Shown here: piece after piece, positions 41,086 through 51,671 of the stretch
Numbering within the stretch: the first letter of the stretch is position 1
Layout: each line of letters opens with the position of its first letter
Origin: a virus
Virus record (IMG/VR): IMGVR_UViG_3300025168_000078
Coordinates: 1 to 64,000 of that record
Strand: one strand, 5' to 3'
Length of the DNA stretch: 64,000 nucleotides
Made by a program: the position numbers and the translations under genes
The notes under the pieces: model-generated
Database searches by the model: none
Told to the model about the DNA's origin: nothing
Seen by the model: only the letters and a program-made list of their open reading frames with translations

Positions 41086-42006
41086 TTAAACTATTATTTG
41101 ATTAAATGCTTTACTAAAATCAATATTATTTCCTCTATTTTGTCTCACTTCATATAATTGGTCGTTAAACTCATCTCTGACTTCATATAAATCATATTGC
41201 ATATAGAGGTTATTTAATCCAGATAAGTCATATAGGGTGTATATACCATCATCAATTGACTTGGTTTGGTTACCATATAAAGCTATGGCTAGTGTATCAA
41301 AGTCATGGTCAACCATTTCTATATCTAGGACTGTTGGATTAAAGAATGTGTTAGTTATAATAACGTTTTGTCCTGGTGCACCAATAAAAGGTATTGCGTT
41401 TGGATTATTTGTTGGTGAACTAGTTGGCGTTAGAGTACAAAATATTAAATTGGTTTCGGAATTAGTATATGTATACCTAGGTGATTGTTGATTAGGTTGT
41501 GAACTAGTTGCTGGTTCTGCTTGACAAAAAAAGTTAGATGTGACTATCCTAAAGAAGTTGGCCCTCTTTTTGGTTACGTCGTCTATTTCCATATATTCTA
41601 TTCTATACCCAACCAATCCTTGTGCCACAAATCTACCTCTAAATTGTGCTGGTATAGAATTTAAGTCAAAAACTAACCCTTTTACGTTGGGTAGTGATGA
41701 TAGTATCCCACAGTCTACAATACTTGTTCTAATTTCTATAGGTCTTATATACACCGTATATATACCTTTGTTAGAGAATACACTAGATGGTAAATTTAGA
41801 TTGTATAAACCACCTAATACTTCTGTACCACTTACACCACCTGTTGCTAGTCCGTGCGTTATAGGTGATAGTACAGCGGTAGAGGGAAGCTCATTAACTG
41901 AAAATGGTTGTGTAGCGTCCCTACTAGGTGTATAGTGATAGATTATCTGTATATCTTGTACTGATACATCTGCGGGTCTTTTTATTCCATATGCTCCTAA
42001 TGCCAT
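41086..42006 (-). CDS. Structural protein, 306 residues
   Basis: A beta-rich protein without signal or membrane segment (MALGAYGIKRPADVSVQDIQ; YTVYIRPIEIRTSIVDCG; the end is NNIDFSKAFNQIIV). No family is recognised. It lies next to the 73-residue gene (no gap) and eight bases from the 1051-residue tail protein, inside the structural block, so a baseplate or tail role is likely. Confidence 0.6.
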   Translation of the reverse strand: MALGAYGIKRPADVSVQDIQIIYHYTPSRDATQPFSVNELPSTAVLSPITHGLATGGVSGTEVLGGLYNLNLPSSVFSNKGIYTVYIRPIEIRTSIVDCGILSSLPNVKGLVFDLNSIPAQFRGRFVAQGLVGYRIEYMEIDDVTKKRANFFRIVTSNFFCQAEPATSSQPNQQSPRYTYTNSETNLIFCTLTPTSSPTNNPNAIPFIGAPGQNVIITNTFFNPTVLDIEMVDHDFDTLAIALYGNQTKSIDDGIYTLYDLSGLNNLYMQYDLYEVRDEFNDQLYEVRQNRGNNIDFSKAFNQIIV

Positions 42007-42228
42007 CTATATTTGTTTTTCTATTTTATAATACCCGTGTCCATGATACTCTAATTCTCCCATGTTAGGGGTTTGTCCTAATCTTTGTGGTCTTTCAAAT
42101 ACACTAATAACACCTCTTTCAATAAATATATTTGACCTTGTTTCTGGACGTGTACATACATTCATTAACACTTCTTCTTTTGTCAACGGTACTATACAAC
42201 CAGTTACTTTTACAATATTAAATGCCAT
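42007..42228 (-). CDS. Small structural protein, 73 residues
   Basis: A compact basic protein (MAFNIVKVTGCIVPLTKEEV; ISVFERPQRLGQTPNMGELE) ending in a His/Tyr-rich stretch. No family is recognised. It is the first gene after the giant cysteine-rich gene, has its own TATTTAT motif at 42242, and abuts the 306-residue structural gene. Confidence 0.6.
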   Translation of the reverse strand: MAFNIVKVTGCIVPLTKEEVLMNVCTRPETRSNIFIERGVISVFERPQRLGQTPNMGELEYHGHGYYKIEKQI

Positions 42229-42241
42229 AAGTTATTTTATA

Positions 42242-42248
42242 ATAAATA
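42242..42248 (-). promoter_or_regulatory. TATTTAT start-site motif before the 73-residue gene
   Basis: On the minus strand ATATTTATTATAAAATAAC lies in the 50-base gap after the giant gene, its core 13 bases before the ATG at 42228. Confidence 0.5.
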
Positions 42249-42278
42249 TCGGACTCTTAATTTATATTATTCATTTTA

Positions 42279-45200
42279 TTAACCTTCATTTAAATTTATT
42301 CTACTTGCTACGCACTTACACTGACTCCAACTCCATTGGTACCCCATTGCACACGATTCTGTTTGTATACAAGGAGCTTCTATTAACTCCATTGGCTCAT
42401 GGTCATGGTCATGTGGGTCACTAGGCCCTCCAGTACAACAATGACCCCATTGTTGACAAAATAAATAACAATCGTGGTTAATGTTTAGTGCCGCACCACT
42501 TGCACAGTGAACACAACAATTACTAAGTGGCATAGACTTACATGGGTCATTTGGGTGACAGTTAACTTCTGTTTCATCTGGCTTACACTCACACGTTGGG
42601 TGGTTTTGGATAAGGTAAACTACGTTACCTGCACTATCCATACAGCATTTTTTACAAATATCTACCGGTCCCCCCGTACAATCTTGCCAGTTACCTGAAC
42701 TATCGTAACCACAATTTTTCCATGCATATCCTTGGGAATTTATAATTAAGACGTCATTGATAATTTGGCATGGTATAACACTTGTCCTAGACTCTTTTAT
42801 CCCCAAAGGACCCACTACTGGGTTACTGTCCAATACACAACAATGACAACACTGTTCATTTGCTGTGTTTGGTATACAGTCATTCTCAAAATAATTCCCA
42901 TAGACCCCATTGTATGGTACGTAATTTATAGGTCCTGTTAAATCACTAGCTAAAGTAATGGCACATTCACCACACTCACCAACAGTAGGGTTACAAGGGT
43001 CACCATTATCATTAAACCCACAATCCATCCACATACCACCACCAATGTTTTGACCTATGCTTACTGATGGTTGATTCCCCAGTGCACATCTAGGTGGTGC
43101 ACTCATTTTAGCTTGTAATGTAGCGTCTTGTGGGTCAGATGGGTCTACCCACTTAACACAACAGTAACAACACTCATCATCTGGGTCCACCACACAATTA
43201 TTTAGTGGGTAATTAAGTGGTGATGTCCAATTCCCTAAAAATGTAATTGGTGCGGTTAAATATAAACCTAGTGTAAGAGCACAATCCTCACAACCGATAA
43301 GTGGTGGTGAACAAGCTGCTACACACATTGGGTAACTCGCGTATTGTCCTAATCCCGTTCCTGGGTCATAGCAAGTTCCCTGGTCACAATCCCATGACTG
43401 TACCATAACATTTGGACTACAACAATTTTGTCCATAGTGGTTTTGGCAATCACTAAGGTTAGCGTAACAACCATTACCTACTGTAAAACATGTTGGGTCT
43501 ACTAAACATTCACATTCATCGTCACCCCAATCAAAACATCTATAATATGTCTGTGGGCCACAACACGTATTTGGGTCCGTTTGACAGTCTAATAGTGATA
43601 AGCTACCACTTAGTGCTGTTGCGTCAAAAACACAATTACAAATCAATTGTTGTTGTGGGCTTAATGTTTGTTCACACACCCAAAACCCTGAAGGGGGTAA
43701 AAAACAACATGTAGTTTGACTTGCTTGACATGAAGGTAGGTTTGGAAAACCAATAGTGGCCGCTGGGTCCCATACACAGTTACAATTACCATCACACACA
43801 AATGCTCCCGGTACTGGTGGTTCAGAACAACAGTTATTTGGGTAATCGTTTTCACAATCAAGTTTATTGTCATAAATCCCAGTTCCACTTGGTAGACATT
43901 CACATTCATCATCACCCCAATCAAAACATTCCCATTTTTGTAGTGGTTGGGTATAACAACAGAAATTAGGGTCGTTTTCACAACTAATAGCGTCAATAAA
44001 TGAGTTCGGGGCAACAGCGGCTGCATTTTGTACACACGTACAATCGGATATACAACATGGTTCTGCAATAAATCTATCACAATTAATAAATGAAAGTAAC
44101 CCACCAGCTTCAGCGTTACACCCATTAGGCATTGAAGCAGTTGCTCCTAAAGAATTCCCGATAATATGAGCTATAACACTATAATCACATTGATACCCTT
44201 GGTACACCCCATAGGCTCCTACATTTAGTCCTGTATTTAACTGAACTGCTGGAGCTCCCAATGCAACCGCAGTATCAACATAATCTTTAAGTGTGTAGAA
44301 CATTTGGACTGACCCGGCTATAGCGTCTAATATTAAATTATGCATACCATTTCCTTTGACGTATTGATAGTCATTGTTTGGGGCTCTACAACATGTAGTT
44401 CCTTGTAACGCTGGAGGACATGCTAACGTCCATTTTGCCCATCTATAAGCACTAAAGTCCGCACTTATACCATATGACGCTATAATAGTTTCATAACTCC
44501 ATATATCAGTAGGATAAAGGAAACTATTATTTGCCATTTCGTCGTTAATATCTTGTGAGTCCCAACCTAAATTTACTAGATTCGAAGATTCGTTTGAATC
44601 CAGTATTGGGGTATTCACACAATGGTCAGTGTAATTACTAGGTGTAAAACTTTGGACACATTCCCAAGGTACCGGAATATAACAACAAGTTGTAGTATCG
44701 TTTTCACACGCTGTTTGGTTTGGATACCCGGAAAGTGCTGCTGGGTCAAATATACAACTACAAACTGCTCCTACATCACATACATAATATCCTGTAGTAG
44801 CAGATTCACAACATGGGTGAGCACCAGGACCAAAGGAATCAATAACATCTTGACAATCTTGTTCTGTATTATACTGACCTCCATTTCCAATCACACTGTT
44901 ACAATAACACGGTGATGTTGTGCAAATACATAAATTAGGGTCTGCGTAGTCGTACCCACTAACATTTAGACTATTGTTAGGTATACCGTATGTTGCGGCC
45001 CATGTAGAGTCATTTCCAGATTCATTATTTGCTTGACCACAATGTATCTGAAAAGCTGCCCAATTTTCTGGGTGTGTGTTGGATAGGCTTAGTCCTAGTA
45101 TCCCCAACATTGTTGCTTGGTTCACAAAATCAGCGTAGGAAGTTGTGGATAGGCCTCCTCCAGGAATTGCTGCGTCCACTACTGGGTCAGCATTACAACT

Positions 45201-48200
45201 TTTTATCTTTAACCCAACACTCATCCATTGTCCACCATACGATGTATCACAAGCACTATTACCAGCAGTTTCAACTCTAATTCCACTATGTGGTGTTGAC
45301 TGTAGTCCGTTTGATGCGATGGCTATGTACTGCATGTACTCACTAAAGTTTGGTATCAACCCCCCAGCCCACGGTAAAGTAGGGTCTGTAGCACCATCCA
45401 AATATACGACTCCGTTACAACTGTTTGTTTGTGTACCTTCTATACAATTCCAACTAATAACGTTAACTGGTCCGATACATCCAGTATCACATGGTATCCA
45501 TATTAAATTTCCAGTACCACCACCATTTTCCCATACTGGTGTATTGGTTTGGTAGTCATTCCAATATGCTTCATACCAGTCGAATGGTGTTAAAGCTCCA
45601 TGGGTAGGTTGTGTGTAACTATCAGTAACACACACGTAACAACATGTGGTACTACTATAGGAAGGTGGACCAAATGTTTGTGTAAATAACACTACGTCAC
45701 CTAACTGGTATAGTGTGGTATTATCCCATATAGAACCTAGTGTAGATGGGGTAGGTGGTATTGACATAGTAGTATTGGATAAAATCCAATTGCTATTTAT
45801 ATTATCCCACGAATAGTAATTAACACTACCTATTTGTATACATTCATAACAGTTACAGCAATTGTCTGTTGGTGAATTTGTATATGGTCCGTTATTAACA
45901 CTAAACGTACACCCTGTCATACTATCAAATACTGGGGTACAGGTGGTTGTTTGATTTAAAAACACACATACACACCCATTTATACAATCACCACATAAAA
46001 AATTACATTCTGCTTGACATAAGGCCATAGAAGGGTATGGTCCAGAAGCAAATGTTAAAGGTGGATTGGTGGCTAGGTACCCAGTACAACCGTCTAAATC
46101 ATCACAATAATATTCTGTGGTAGCTGCTGAACAAGGATAATAACCAATTGTTGATGTTGTTGTTATCTGACAGTCTGAAGGGTTAAGTTGTGGGACGGCA
46201 CCAGTACAACACAAAGTTTGCCCCCATTCCAACTCACAGAACCCACTACCAGGTGGTGAACATTGACAGCAAAATACACATTGGTCTTCACAATCTTGAA
46301 GACTAGCAAACCCAGTACCCCCGTTAGTATAACTAACTTGACCTATCCCCCACGCTTGTGCCTGTACACTTGGAGACGCACCATTAATGTAGGATGATGA
46401 TACACAAGCCGAAACTCCTGGTGTCCCATACAACCCATTTATCGCACCATTTTGGTCACAAAAATAAGTAGTTGCTACACAACAATCACAATTATTAGTA
46501 TGCATCCAACAATCAAACGCCGACACATATGTTGGTACTGGTGGTGAAGCTGGGTTGGAGAGAAATGTACAGGAGCATCCCGCAAAACTTAGTGGGTCTG
46601 GATTACAAGTCCACGTACACCACTCTTGACAGGCAGCTATACTAGTAAATTGTCCTGGGTATGAACCGTGTCCAGGTGGTATAGGTATACACCCTAACCC
46701 CGCTGTATTTGACATTGGTTCACAATTAGAAGAATCATCACAATTAAACGTCACACCTGAAGTATCACAACAATCTAAGGCTCCTGTTGGTGCTGCTATA
46801 GCTAAACAATCATTGAATGTAGTTAACGGAAATGTAGGTGCGAATAACCCTGGTGGTACAGTAGGTGGGTAATTAGGATACATAATACTAGCTGTTGATA
46901 GTTGTAGTATGGTATCTGTTTGAGTTATCCAATCATATTGGGATACACATCCGGTTTCATCTATTCCTCCTATTATTTCCTCACAAAAACAACTTGCCCC
47001 ACATTCATTATCACATGTCCCTATATCACCATAACAATTTTGTGATGTCTGAGTGAAGTTTACATCTATTACACATGAGGAGACAATACACCCAGCTGGG
47101 GTACACTCAAATGTATCACCGCTGTCACCACAACATGGTCCACAAGGTTCACCACATATAGGAGAAGGTACTGTACCTCCTGCTGTATGGTCACAAGCTA
47201 ACCAACAATTAGGTGTTCCATCCGTTGCTGGACCATCATCTGGAGTAAAAACAGTGCAATCATAAACAATACCGGTACCAAGAGGGTCTGTTCCCGCTGT
47301 ACCCACCCCTAACCAAGGACAAGCACAAAGATAACAACAAGGGTTGTCCATTGTACCTGGTGAATTAGGGTCCCAATAAGAAACTATATCACCTTCACCA
47401 TAAAATAAATTATTATCCCAGTACCCTTTATCTGTAAATACGGGGTTACCTGGGTCTGGTTCTAACCAATTACAAGCACACATACAACTATCAGCATCAG
47501 GACAACACTCATACTCGTCTGGTGTAGTATTGGGTATAACACATAGGTCTGTGGTACATTCAATTATATCACAATAAGGTAGTCCATACAGACCTTGTGT
47601 CACAATTGTATTCCCAGCAGCATTTGGTCCACCATGAGAACACATCTCAACATTACCAAGTGGTAAAAACCAGTAACATGGATAATATCCTGCTGGGAAC
47701 ATTTGGGTTGTACCTGTTCCAGCTATAAAGTCATCGTCATTACAAGCTGCGTGACAACATCTAGTTGCTTCACAACATTCGCCAGATGTAGCATACCCAG
47801 TAAATGGTGGTGGTTGAGAAAACGTTACCCCTAGTTGTGCCATAACATAAGCACTCGGGTATTGTGTGCACCCTTCCGAGGTTGGTGTTCCATCGTCATT
47901 AAGAACACAATCCCAACCTACGTCACATTCACAATATTCGTCACATTGTGTGTAAGAGGTAAAGGTTGGTGGAACTCCGAATGGGTCTGGTGGCCAATAA
48001 GGACACCCTGGTTGACCATTATTGTTTGGGTCTGCGTACATTGAGCAAGGTGTTTGACTTGTACAATCACAAACTATACAAGTTGTTAAAGCGGTACAGT
48101 TTTGGTTACATAAATCTTCGTTAGGTACTGGCCACCCACAACCTAAAGTCCAACACGGAATACATGGTGAATTCATTGTCTCACAACTCCAACCACATTG

Positions 48201-50792
48201 AGTTATTCCAGCTGGATTAGCTGTTTGACAGGAATATTGGGTTGAGTAACTACCCCCTATTGTAACTTCATAACACCCTTGTTCACAATCATAATTCCAC
48301 CCTGTATACTCACAACATGTATCTGATATTAAGGGTACCCCGTGATTACATGCCCATTGTGCTGTTGGTAGCCATGGACCATCCTCAAAATATAATTGGT
48401 GTATATTCGCTATATACTCTGCTTGACTAAAAGGTGGTGGTATTGGAGAAGGTAATGTATTTATCACATTAGTTATCAAACTCGTATATACTGGTATTCC
48501 TGTTAGAAAATCTTCAGCACAGGATATTAGACTACAACATTCTCCAGCCGGACCTGTAGCTGTGGTACATGACCAAGCTGGTGGTTCACACCAATCCATA
48601 CAATCATCAGGGTTTTGAAAAACTGGTCCAGCATAAGGGTCGGCTGGGTCAAAATTAGTATATTGTGGGTTATTTGTTGTTATTTCTATACATCCATTAC
48701 AACTATATTGTGTGATATTACCCAGTTCATCCCCACATAACCATCTATCCGGATAACATTCACCGTCATTATAATCATCAATACAGTCACCATAAAATGG
48801 GTAACCATTTAATGTAAAAGGTCCTTGTGGTGTTGTTACCGTTAATGCTGAAGAATTTATAAAATCACAACTAGTAGTACTAACACTTGTTAAGTCCTGA
48901 GGACATATCCAAGAACCACAACCTATATAGTCCCATTCATTACTATTAGTAAATGCACTTGGGGAACCTAAATTACCTGTTGCTAAAGCTTGGTAACAAT
49001 TACTATCTAACCCAGTAACATATTGTCCTGTAGTATAACTATTACCGTTCGCGTATACACCACCTAAAAGTGGGACACCCAAAGATATTTCTGGAGCAAG
49101 TTGTACTATAGTTGGGTCTTCACATGGTACTGTGGTACCTGGAGGGCATACTAAACAAGACTGGTCACACGCTTCCCAAATATGTTTAGTTGGTAATCCA
49201 TTATCGTACCAAACTCCTTGATATGTCTCTGTTGGTGGTACGAATGCCCATGGTGATGGTGAACTAGTTTGGTTTATATCTTCAACGGCCATATAACAAC
49301 AACATTGTCCGTAGTTTTCATCAAAAATTATATCACCACGAACATAATCTACACTGGAACTCCACACACCTTTCTGAAAAGATGGTCCTGACAAGATGCT
49401 CATCGGTACTCCAGTTATTCTATCAGTATATTCGTCTTTGGTCTCACAAAAAGCACAATCTTCTAATAAACATTTAAAACAATCGTACGCTCCAAAAGCT
49501 AAAGAATTTAACCCACAACTGGTTGCGTTATAGAGGGTTATCCCATTAGAAAAGTCATATAATTCTACTGTCGCAGCGTTATTCACACCAGAACTAATAG
49601 TATATGCTGTATAACCGTTAGTCGCTTGTGTTATTTGACCAATCATAGCTGGTACTATTTCATCCGTTACTGGGTTGACTACATCAGAACCTAACTCTGT
49701 TGGTACGAGTTCAAAATATCCAGGAGGTAAGAAAGGACTCCCTGATGGTGTTGAGGAATATGTTTGGAATAGACTTAGCATACTTTCTGTTACACCTGAA
49801 ACATCGAAGCATGCAGTTGGACTTAACGCACTGTACTGCATGATATCGGTACCAGAATCCCATGGTGTTCCTGGTGATATCTCATGGAACCCACTTGAAA
49901 TTTGTGTTCCTAGGTGGTTATAGATTGGATATTCTTGTGGTGGAATTCCCACAACCGGACCTAGTGCTTTTAATTGTGGGTAAGACATAAATGGAACCCA
50001 AATAGTTTGACTTACTGACATAGGACCCCAGGGTGTTTCTTGTGTTATGGTAATTTTTTTCTGCATGGGTGTAGTATTGGTATACGTATGTGCAGTACTT
50101 AAATTAGGGTATTGTAGTATAGCTTGTTGAGCGCCCCCAAAACTAATAGTATATGGGGATTCTTGTAGTGACTTGTAGTAAGAAAAATCTGTAGTGTTAT
50201 ATACCCGTATTTTCATAGGGTTATTGGTGTCTGCGGTAACTATAAAATTACTAAATATTTCTTTTTGACTTATGTTTCCGTCCCAAATAGAATAATGACC
50301 TATATCATTAAAATCTTGGGTTAGTTTTAATGTTATTTGACTTAAATTTTCCTCTAGTGGGTCGACACAAAAGCAACCTCCCACATTTTGAGTAAAGGTG
50401 TATTGGTTTGCGTTGGTTAGGTCTTTAAGATGGATTAGTTCGTCATAACTCCCGTTTTGTATGAATGTACCACTAAATATTGCTTTAAGTCCCATAAACT
50501 TAACATACCCGAACTGACCTATATTTGTGCATTGAGCTAGATTTGTGGATGTAAACTGGTCATTAAGTAACACACAAGGGTTAGATATGGAACACCCCCT
50601 TAACTCTTCTGGAAATGTGGTCACATCCCCACTCAAACTTAATTGTACCTGACTAGTTGTGGAATTGTACATAGTAACTCCCGAACAGTTAGTACTGTAA
50701 TTTATAGGCCAGTAGTCGGTGCCTCCCGAACAGGGGATACTCCAATAACTGGGTGCATTTTTTCTTGTTATTCTAAACTTTTGTACTTCCAT
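42279..50792 (-). CDS. Giant cysteine-rich repeat protein, 2837 residues
   Basis: One continuous frame of 8.5 kb. The first approximately 460 residues are ordinary beta-rich sequence. The rest is a long series of short cysteine modules of the type (W/Y/F)-x-C-x(4-8)-C-x-C-x(5-15)-G-x-(Y/F)-x(3-6)-C-x(5-8)-CC, with frequent CC pairs, Gly, Pro, Trp and Asp. Examples are WNYDCEQGCYEVTIGGSYST and WECFDWGDDECECLPSGTG. Such a protein should be held by many disulfides and be extended and protease-resistant. It has no signal peptide and lies inside the tail gene block, so I infer a virion fibre, whisker or adhesion protein folded after lysis or by a dedicated oxidant. The C-terminal 180 residues include a His/Asp-rich stretch (SDPHDHDHEPMELIEAPC). 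Confidence 0.8.
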   Translation of the reverse strand: MEVQKFRITRKNAPSYWSIPCSGGTDYWPINYSTNCSGVTMYNSTTSQVQLSLSGDVTTFPEELRGCSISNPCVLLNDQFTSTNLAQCTNIGQFGYVKFMGLKAIFSGTFIQNGSYDELIHLKDLTNANQYTFTQNVGGCFCVDPLEENLSQITLKLTQDFNDIGHYSIWDGNISQKEIFSNFIVTADTNNPMKIRVYNTTDFSYYKSLQESPYTISFGGAQQAILQYPNLSTAHTYTNTTPMQKKITITQETPWGPMSVSQTIWVPFMSYPQLKALGPVVGIPPQEYPIYNHLGTQISSGFHEISPGTPWDSGTDIMQYSALSPTACFDVSGVTESMLSLFQTYSSTPSGSPFLPPGYFELVPTELGSDVVNPVTDEIVPAMIGQITQATNGYTAYTISSGVNNAATVELYDFSNGITLYNATSCGLNSLAFGAYDCFKCLLEDCAFCETKDEYTDRITGVPMSILSGPSFQKGVWSSSVDYVRGDIIFDENYGQCCCYMAVEDINQTSSPSPWAFVPPTETYQGVWYDNGLPTKHIWEACDQSCLVCPPGTTVPCEDPTIVQLAPEISLGVPLLGGVYANGNSYTTGQYVTGLDSNCYQALATGNLGSPSAFTNSNEWDYIGCGSWICPQDLTSVSTTSCDFINSSALTVTTPQGPFTLNGYPFYGDCIDDYNDGECYPDRWLCGDELGNITQYSCNGCIEITTNNPQYTNFDPADPYAGPVFQNPDDCMDWCEPPAWSCTTATGPAGECCSLISCAEDFLTGIPVYTSLITNVINTLPSPIPPPFSQAEYIANIHQLYFEDGPWLPTAQWACNHGVPLISDTCCEYTGWNYDCEQGCYEVTIGGSYSTQYSCQTANPAGITQCGWSCETMNSPCIPCWTLGCGWPVPNEDLCNQNCTALTTCIVCDCTSQTPCSMYADPNNNGQPGCPYWPPDPFGVPPTFTSYTQCDEYCECDVGWDCVLNDDGTPTSEGCTQYPSAYVMAQLGVTFSQPPPFTGYATSGECCEATRCCHAACNDDDFIAGTGTTQMFPAGYYPCYWFLPLGNVEMCSHGGPNAAGNTIVTQGLYGLPYCDIIECTTDLCVIPNTTPDEYECCPDADSCMCACNWLEPDPGNPVFTDKGYWDNNLFYGEGDIVSYWDPNSPGTMDNPCCYLCACPWLGVGTAGTDPLGTGIVYDCTVFTPDDGPATDGTPNCWLACDHTAGGTVPSPICGEPCGPCCGDSGDTFECTPAGCIVSSCVIDVNFTQTSQNCYGDIGTCDNECGASCFCEEIIGGIDETGCVSQYDWITQTDTILQLSTASIMYPNYPPTVPPGLFAPTFPLTTFNDCLAIAAPTGALDCCDTSGVTFNCDDSSNCEPMSNTAGLGCIPIPPGHGSYPGQFTSIAACQEWCTWTCNPDPLSFAGCSCTFLSNPASPPVPTYVSAFDCWMHTNNCDCCVATTYFCDQNGAINGLYGTPGVSACVSSSYINGASPSVQAQAWGIGQVSYTNGGTGFASLQDCEDQCVFCCQCSPPGSGFCELEWGQTLCCTGAVPQLNPSDCQITTTSTIGYYPCSAATTEYYCDDLDGCTGYLATNPPLTFASGPYPSMALCQAECNFLCGDCINGCVCVFLNQTTTCTPVFDSMTGCTFSVNNGPYTNSPTDNCCNCYECIQIGSVNYYSWDNINSNWILSNTTMSIPPTPSTLGSIWDNTTLYQLGDVVLFTQTFGPPSYSSTTCCYVCVTDSYTQPTHGALTPFDWYEAYWNDYQTNTPVWENGGGTGNLIWIPCDTGCIGPVNVISWNCIEGTQTNSCNGVVYLDGATDPTLPWAGGLIPNFSEYMQYIAIASNGLQSTPHSGIRVETAGNSACDTSYGGQWMSVGLKIKSCNADPVVDAAIPGGGLSTTSYADFVNQATMLGILGLSLSNTHPENWAAFQIHCGQANNESGNDSTWAATYGIPNNSLNVSGYDYADPNLCICTTSPCYCNSVIGNGGQYNTEQDCQDVIDSFGPGAHPCCESATTGYYVCDVGAVCSCIFDPAALSGYPNQTACENDTTTCCYIPVPWECVQSFTPSNYTDHCVNTPILDSNESSNLVNLGWDSQDINDEMANNSFLYPTDIWSYETIIASYGISADFSAYRWAKWTLACPPALQGTTCCRAPNNDYQYVKGNGMHNLILDAIAGSVQMFYTLKDYVDTAVALGAPAVQLNTGLNVGAYGVYQGYQCDYSVIAHIIGNSLGATASMPNGCNAEAGGLLSFINCDRFIAEPCCISDCTCVQNAAAVAPNSFIDAISCENDPNFCCYTQPLQKWECFDWGDDECECLPSGTGIYDNKLDCENDYPNNCCSEPPVPGAFVCDGNCNCVWDPAATIGFPNLPSCQASQTTCCFLPPSGFWVCEQTLSPQQQLICNCVFDATALSGSLSLLDCQTDPNTCCGPQTYYRCFDWGDDECECLVDPTCFTVGNGCYANLSDCQNHYGQNCCSPNVMVQSWDCDQGTCYDPGTGLGQYASYPMCVAACSPPLIGCEDCALTLGLYLTAPITFLGNWTSPLNYPLNNCVVDPDDECCYCCVKWVDPSDPQDATLQAKMSAPPRCALGNQPSVSIGQNIGGGMWMDCGFNDNGDPCNPTVGECGECAITLASDLTGPINYVPYNGVYGNYFENDCIPNTANEQCCHCCVLDSNPVVGPLGIKESRTSVIPCQIINDVLIINSQGYAWKNCGYDSSGNWQDCTGGPVDICKKCCMDSAGNVVYLIQNHPTCECKPDETEVNCHPNDPCKSMPLSNCCVHCASGAALNINHDCYLFCQQWGHCCTGGPSDPHDHDHEPMELIEAPCIQTESCAMGYQWSWSQCKCVASRINLNEG
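43497..43940 (-). repeat. Two nearly identical cysteine modules in the giant gene
   Basis: CFDWGDDECECL occurs twice, coded near 43505-43545 and 43899-43940. The two DNA copies differ at only one base over about 30 (TCATCGTCACCCC against TCATCATCACCCC), while flanking modules are much more divergent. This points to recent duplication or gene conversion. Confidence 0.65.
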
Positions 50793-50795
50793 ATA

Positions 50796-51671
50796 TTAAG
50801 GGTTTATATATTCATAAAATCTTATAGGGTAACTGGTTGGCGGGTTGTCTTCCCTACCAACTATCTGACCTAAGACTCCGGTATTATAATTATTAATGTT
50901 AAAGGTTCTAACCTCATAATAATATTTAGGTCCTACTAACGCAGGATTTATATTAAGTTTAACTTGATAATAAAACCAATTCCTAAAATCGTATGCTTCT
51001 GGTAATGGGGTTGGTGGGCTTTCATTTATCATTTTTATTACTTTACCAGTTTTAGCGTTAAAAAATTTACAAGACATATAAAAAGTATCCATATCGTATA
51101 TATCTCTTTTTTTCAACCATTGTATGTAATAGTTTTCATTTATCCCTTTATTTGGGCCTAAAATCATTGTAGGACTGTAAACACCATATACTGGTGGGAT
51201 TATACCTTGTGCAATTTGGCTATAGTATTCATATGGGTCTTCCTCTGGTATTACTTGTCTTTCTACCTTTATACAATTATTTAAAGGCATAATAACAGAA
51301 AACATTAATTTCTGTTCTTCCCTTACTGGGGAATCGTAATAATCAAGTTTAAAAAAGCTTTTATTAACAGCACTACTCTTTTTTGCTAACTCTTTTTGTG
51401 TATACCCCAATAAAGTAAAGTCATCATTATAGGTTTGGGAATTATAGTCACGGAACTGGAATTTGTAATATATTTTATTGTCGGGTGGAAAAAGGTGTGA
51501 ATATCTGGTTGTTTCATAATCTATAATTGGATTTATATTATCCTGTAATTCCACTTCATCGTATATCTCTAAAAGTTGCTCTCTTCCTACTTCATCAAAA
51601 TTTTGACTTATAGGAATGGTAATATTCTTATCACCTAAAGAAGCTTTTATCTGTATTCTATTGACAGTCAT
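50796..51671 (-). CDS. Structural protein, 291 residues
   Basis: A beta-rich protein starting MTVNRIQIKASLGDKNITIP with Tyr/Phe-rich middle (FFKLDYYDSPVREEQKLMFS; NWFYYQVKLNINPALVGPKY). No family recognised. It overlaps the 592-residue gene by 14 bases and ends three bases before the giant cysteine-rich gene, so it is probably co-translated with both. A connector between baseplate and appendage is possible by position. Confidence 0.6.
   Translation of the reverse strand: MTVNRIQIKASLGDKNITIPISQNFDEVGREQLLEIYDEVELQDNINPIIDYETTRYSHLFPPDNKIYYKFQFRDYNSQTYNDDFTLLGYTQKELAKKSSAVNKSFFKLDYYDSPVREEQKLMFSVIMPLNNCIKVERQVIPEEDPYEYYSQIAQGIIPPVYGVYSPTMILGPNKGINENYYIQWLKKRDIYDMDTFYMSCKFFNAKTGKVIKMINESPPTPLPEAYDFRNWFYYQVKLNINPALVGPKYYYEVRTFNINNYNTGVLGQIVGREDNPPTSYPIRFYEYINP

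Noticed and set aside
43661-44125. Minus-strand frame of 154 codons inside the giant gene
   Set aside because: It is in another frame of the cysteine-rich repeats and its sequence (VV, TL, LL runs) is what the repeat DNA gives when shifted.
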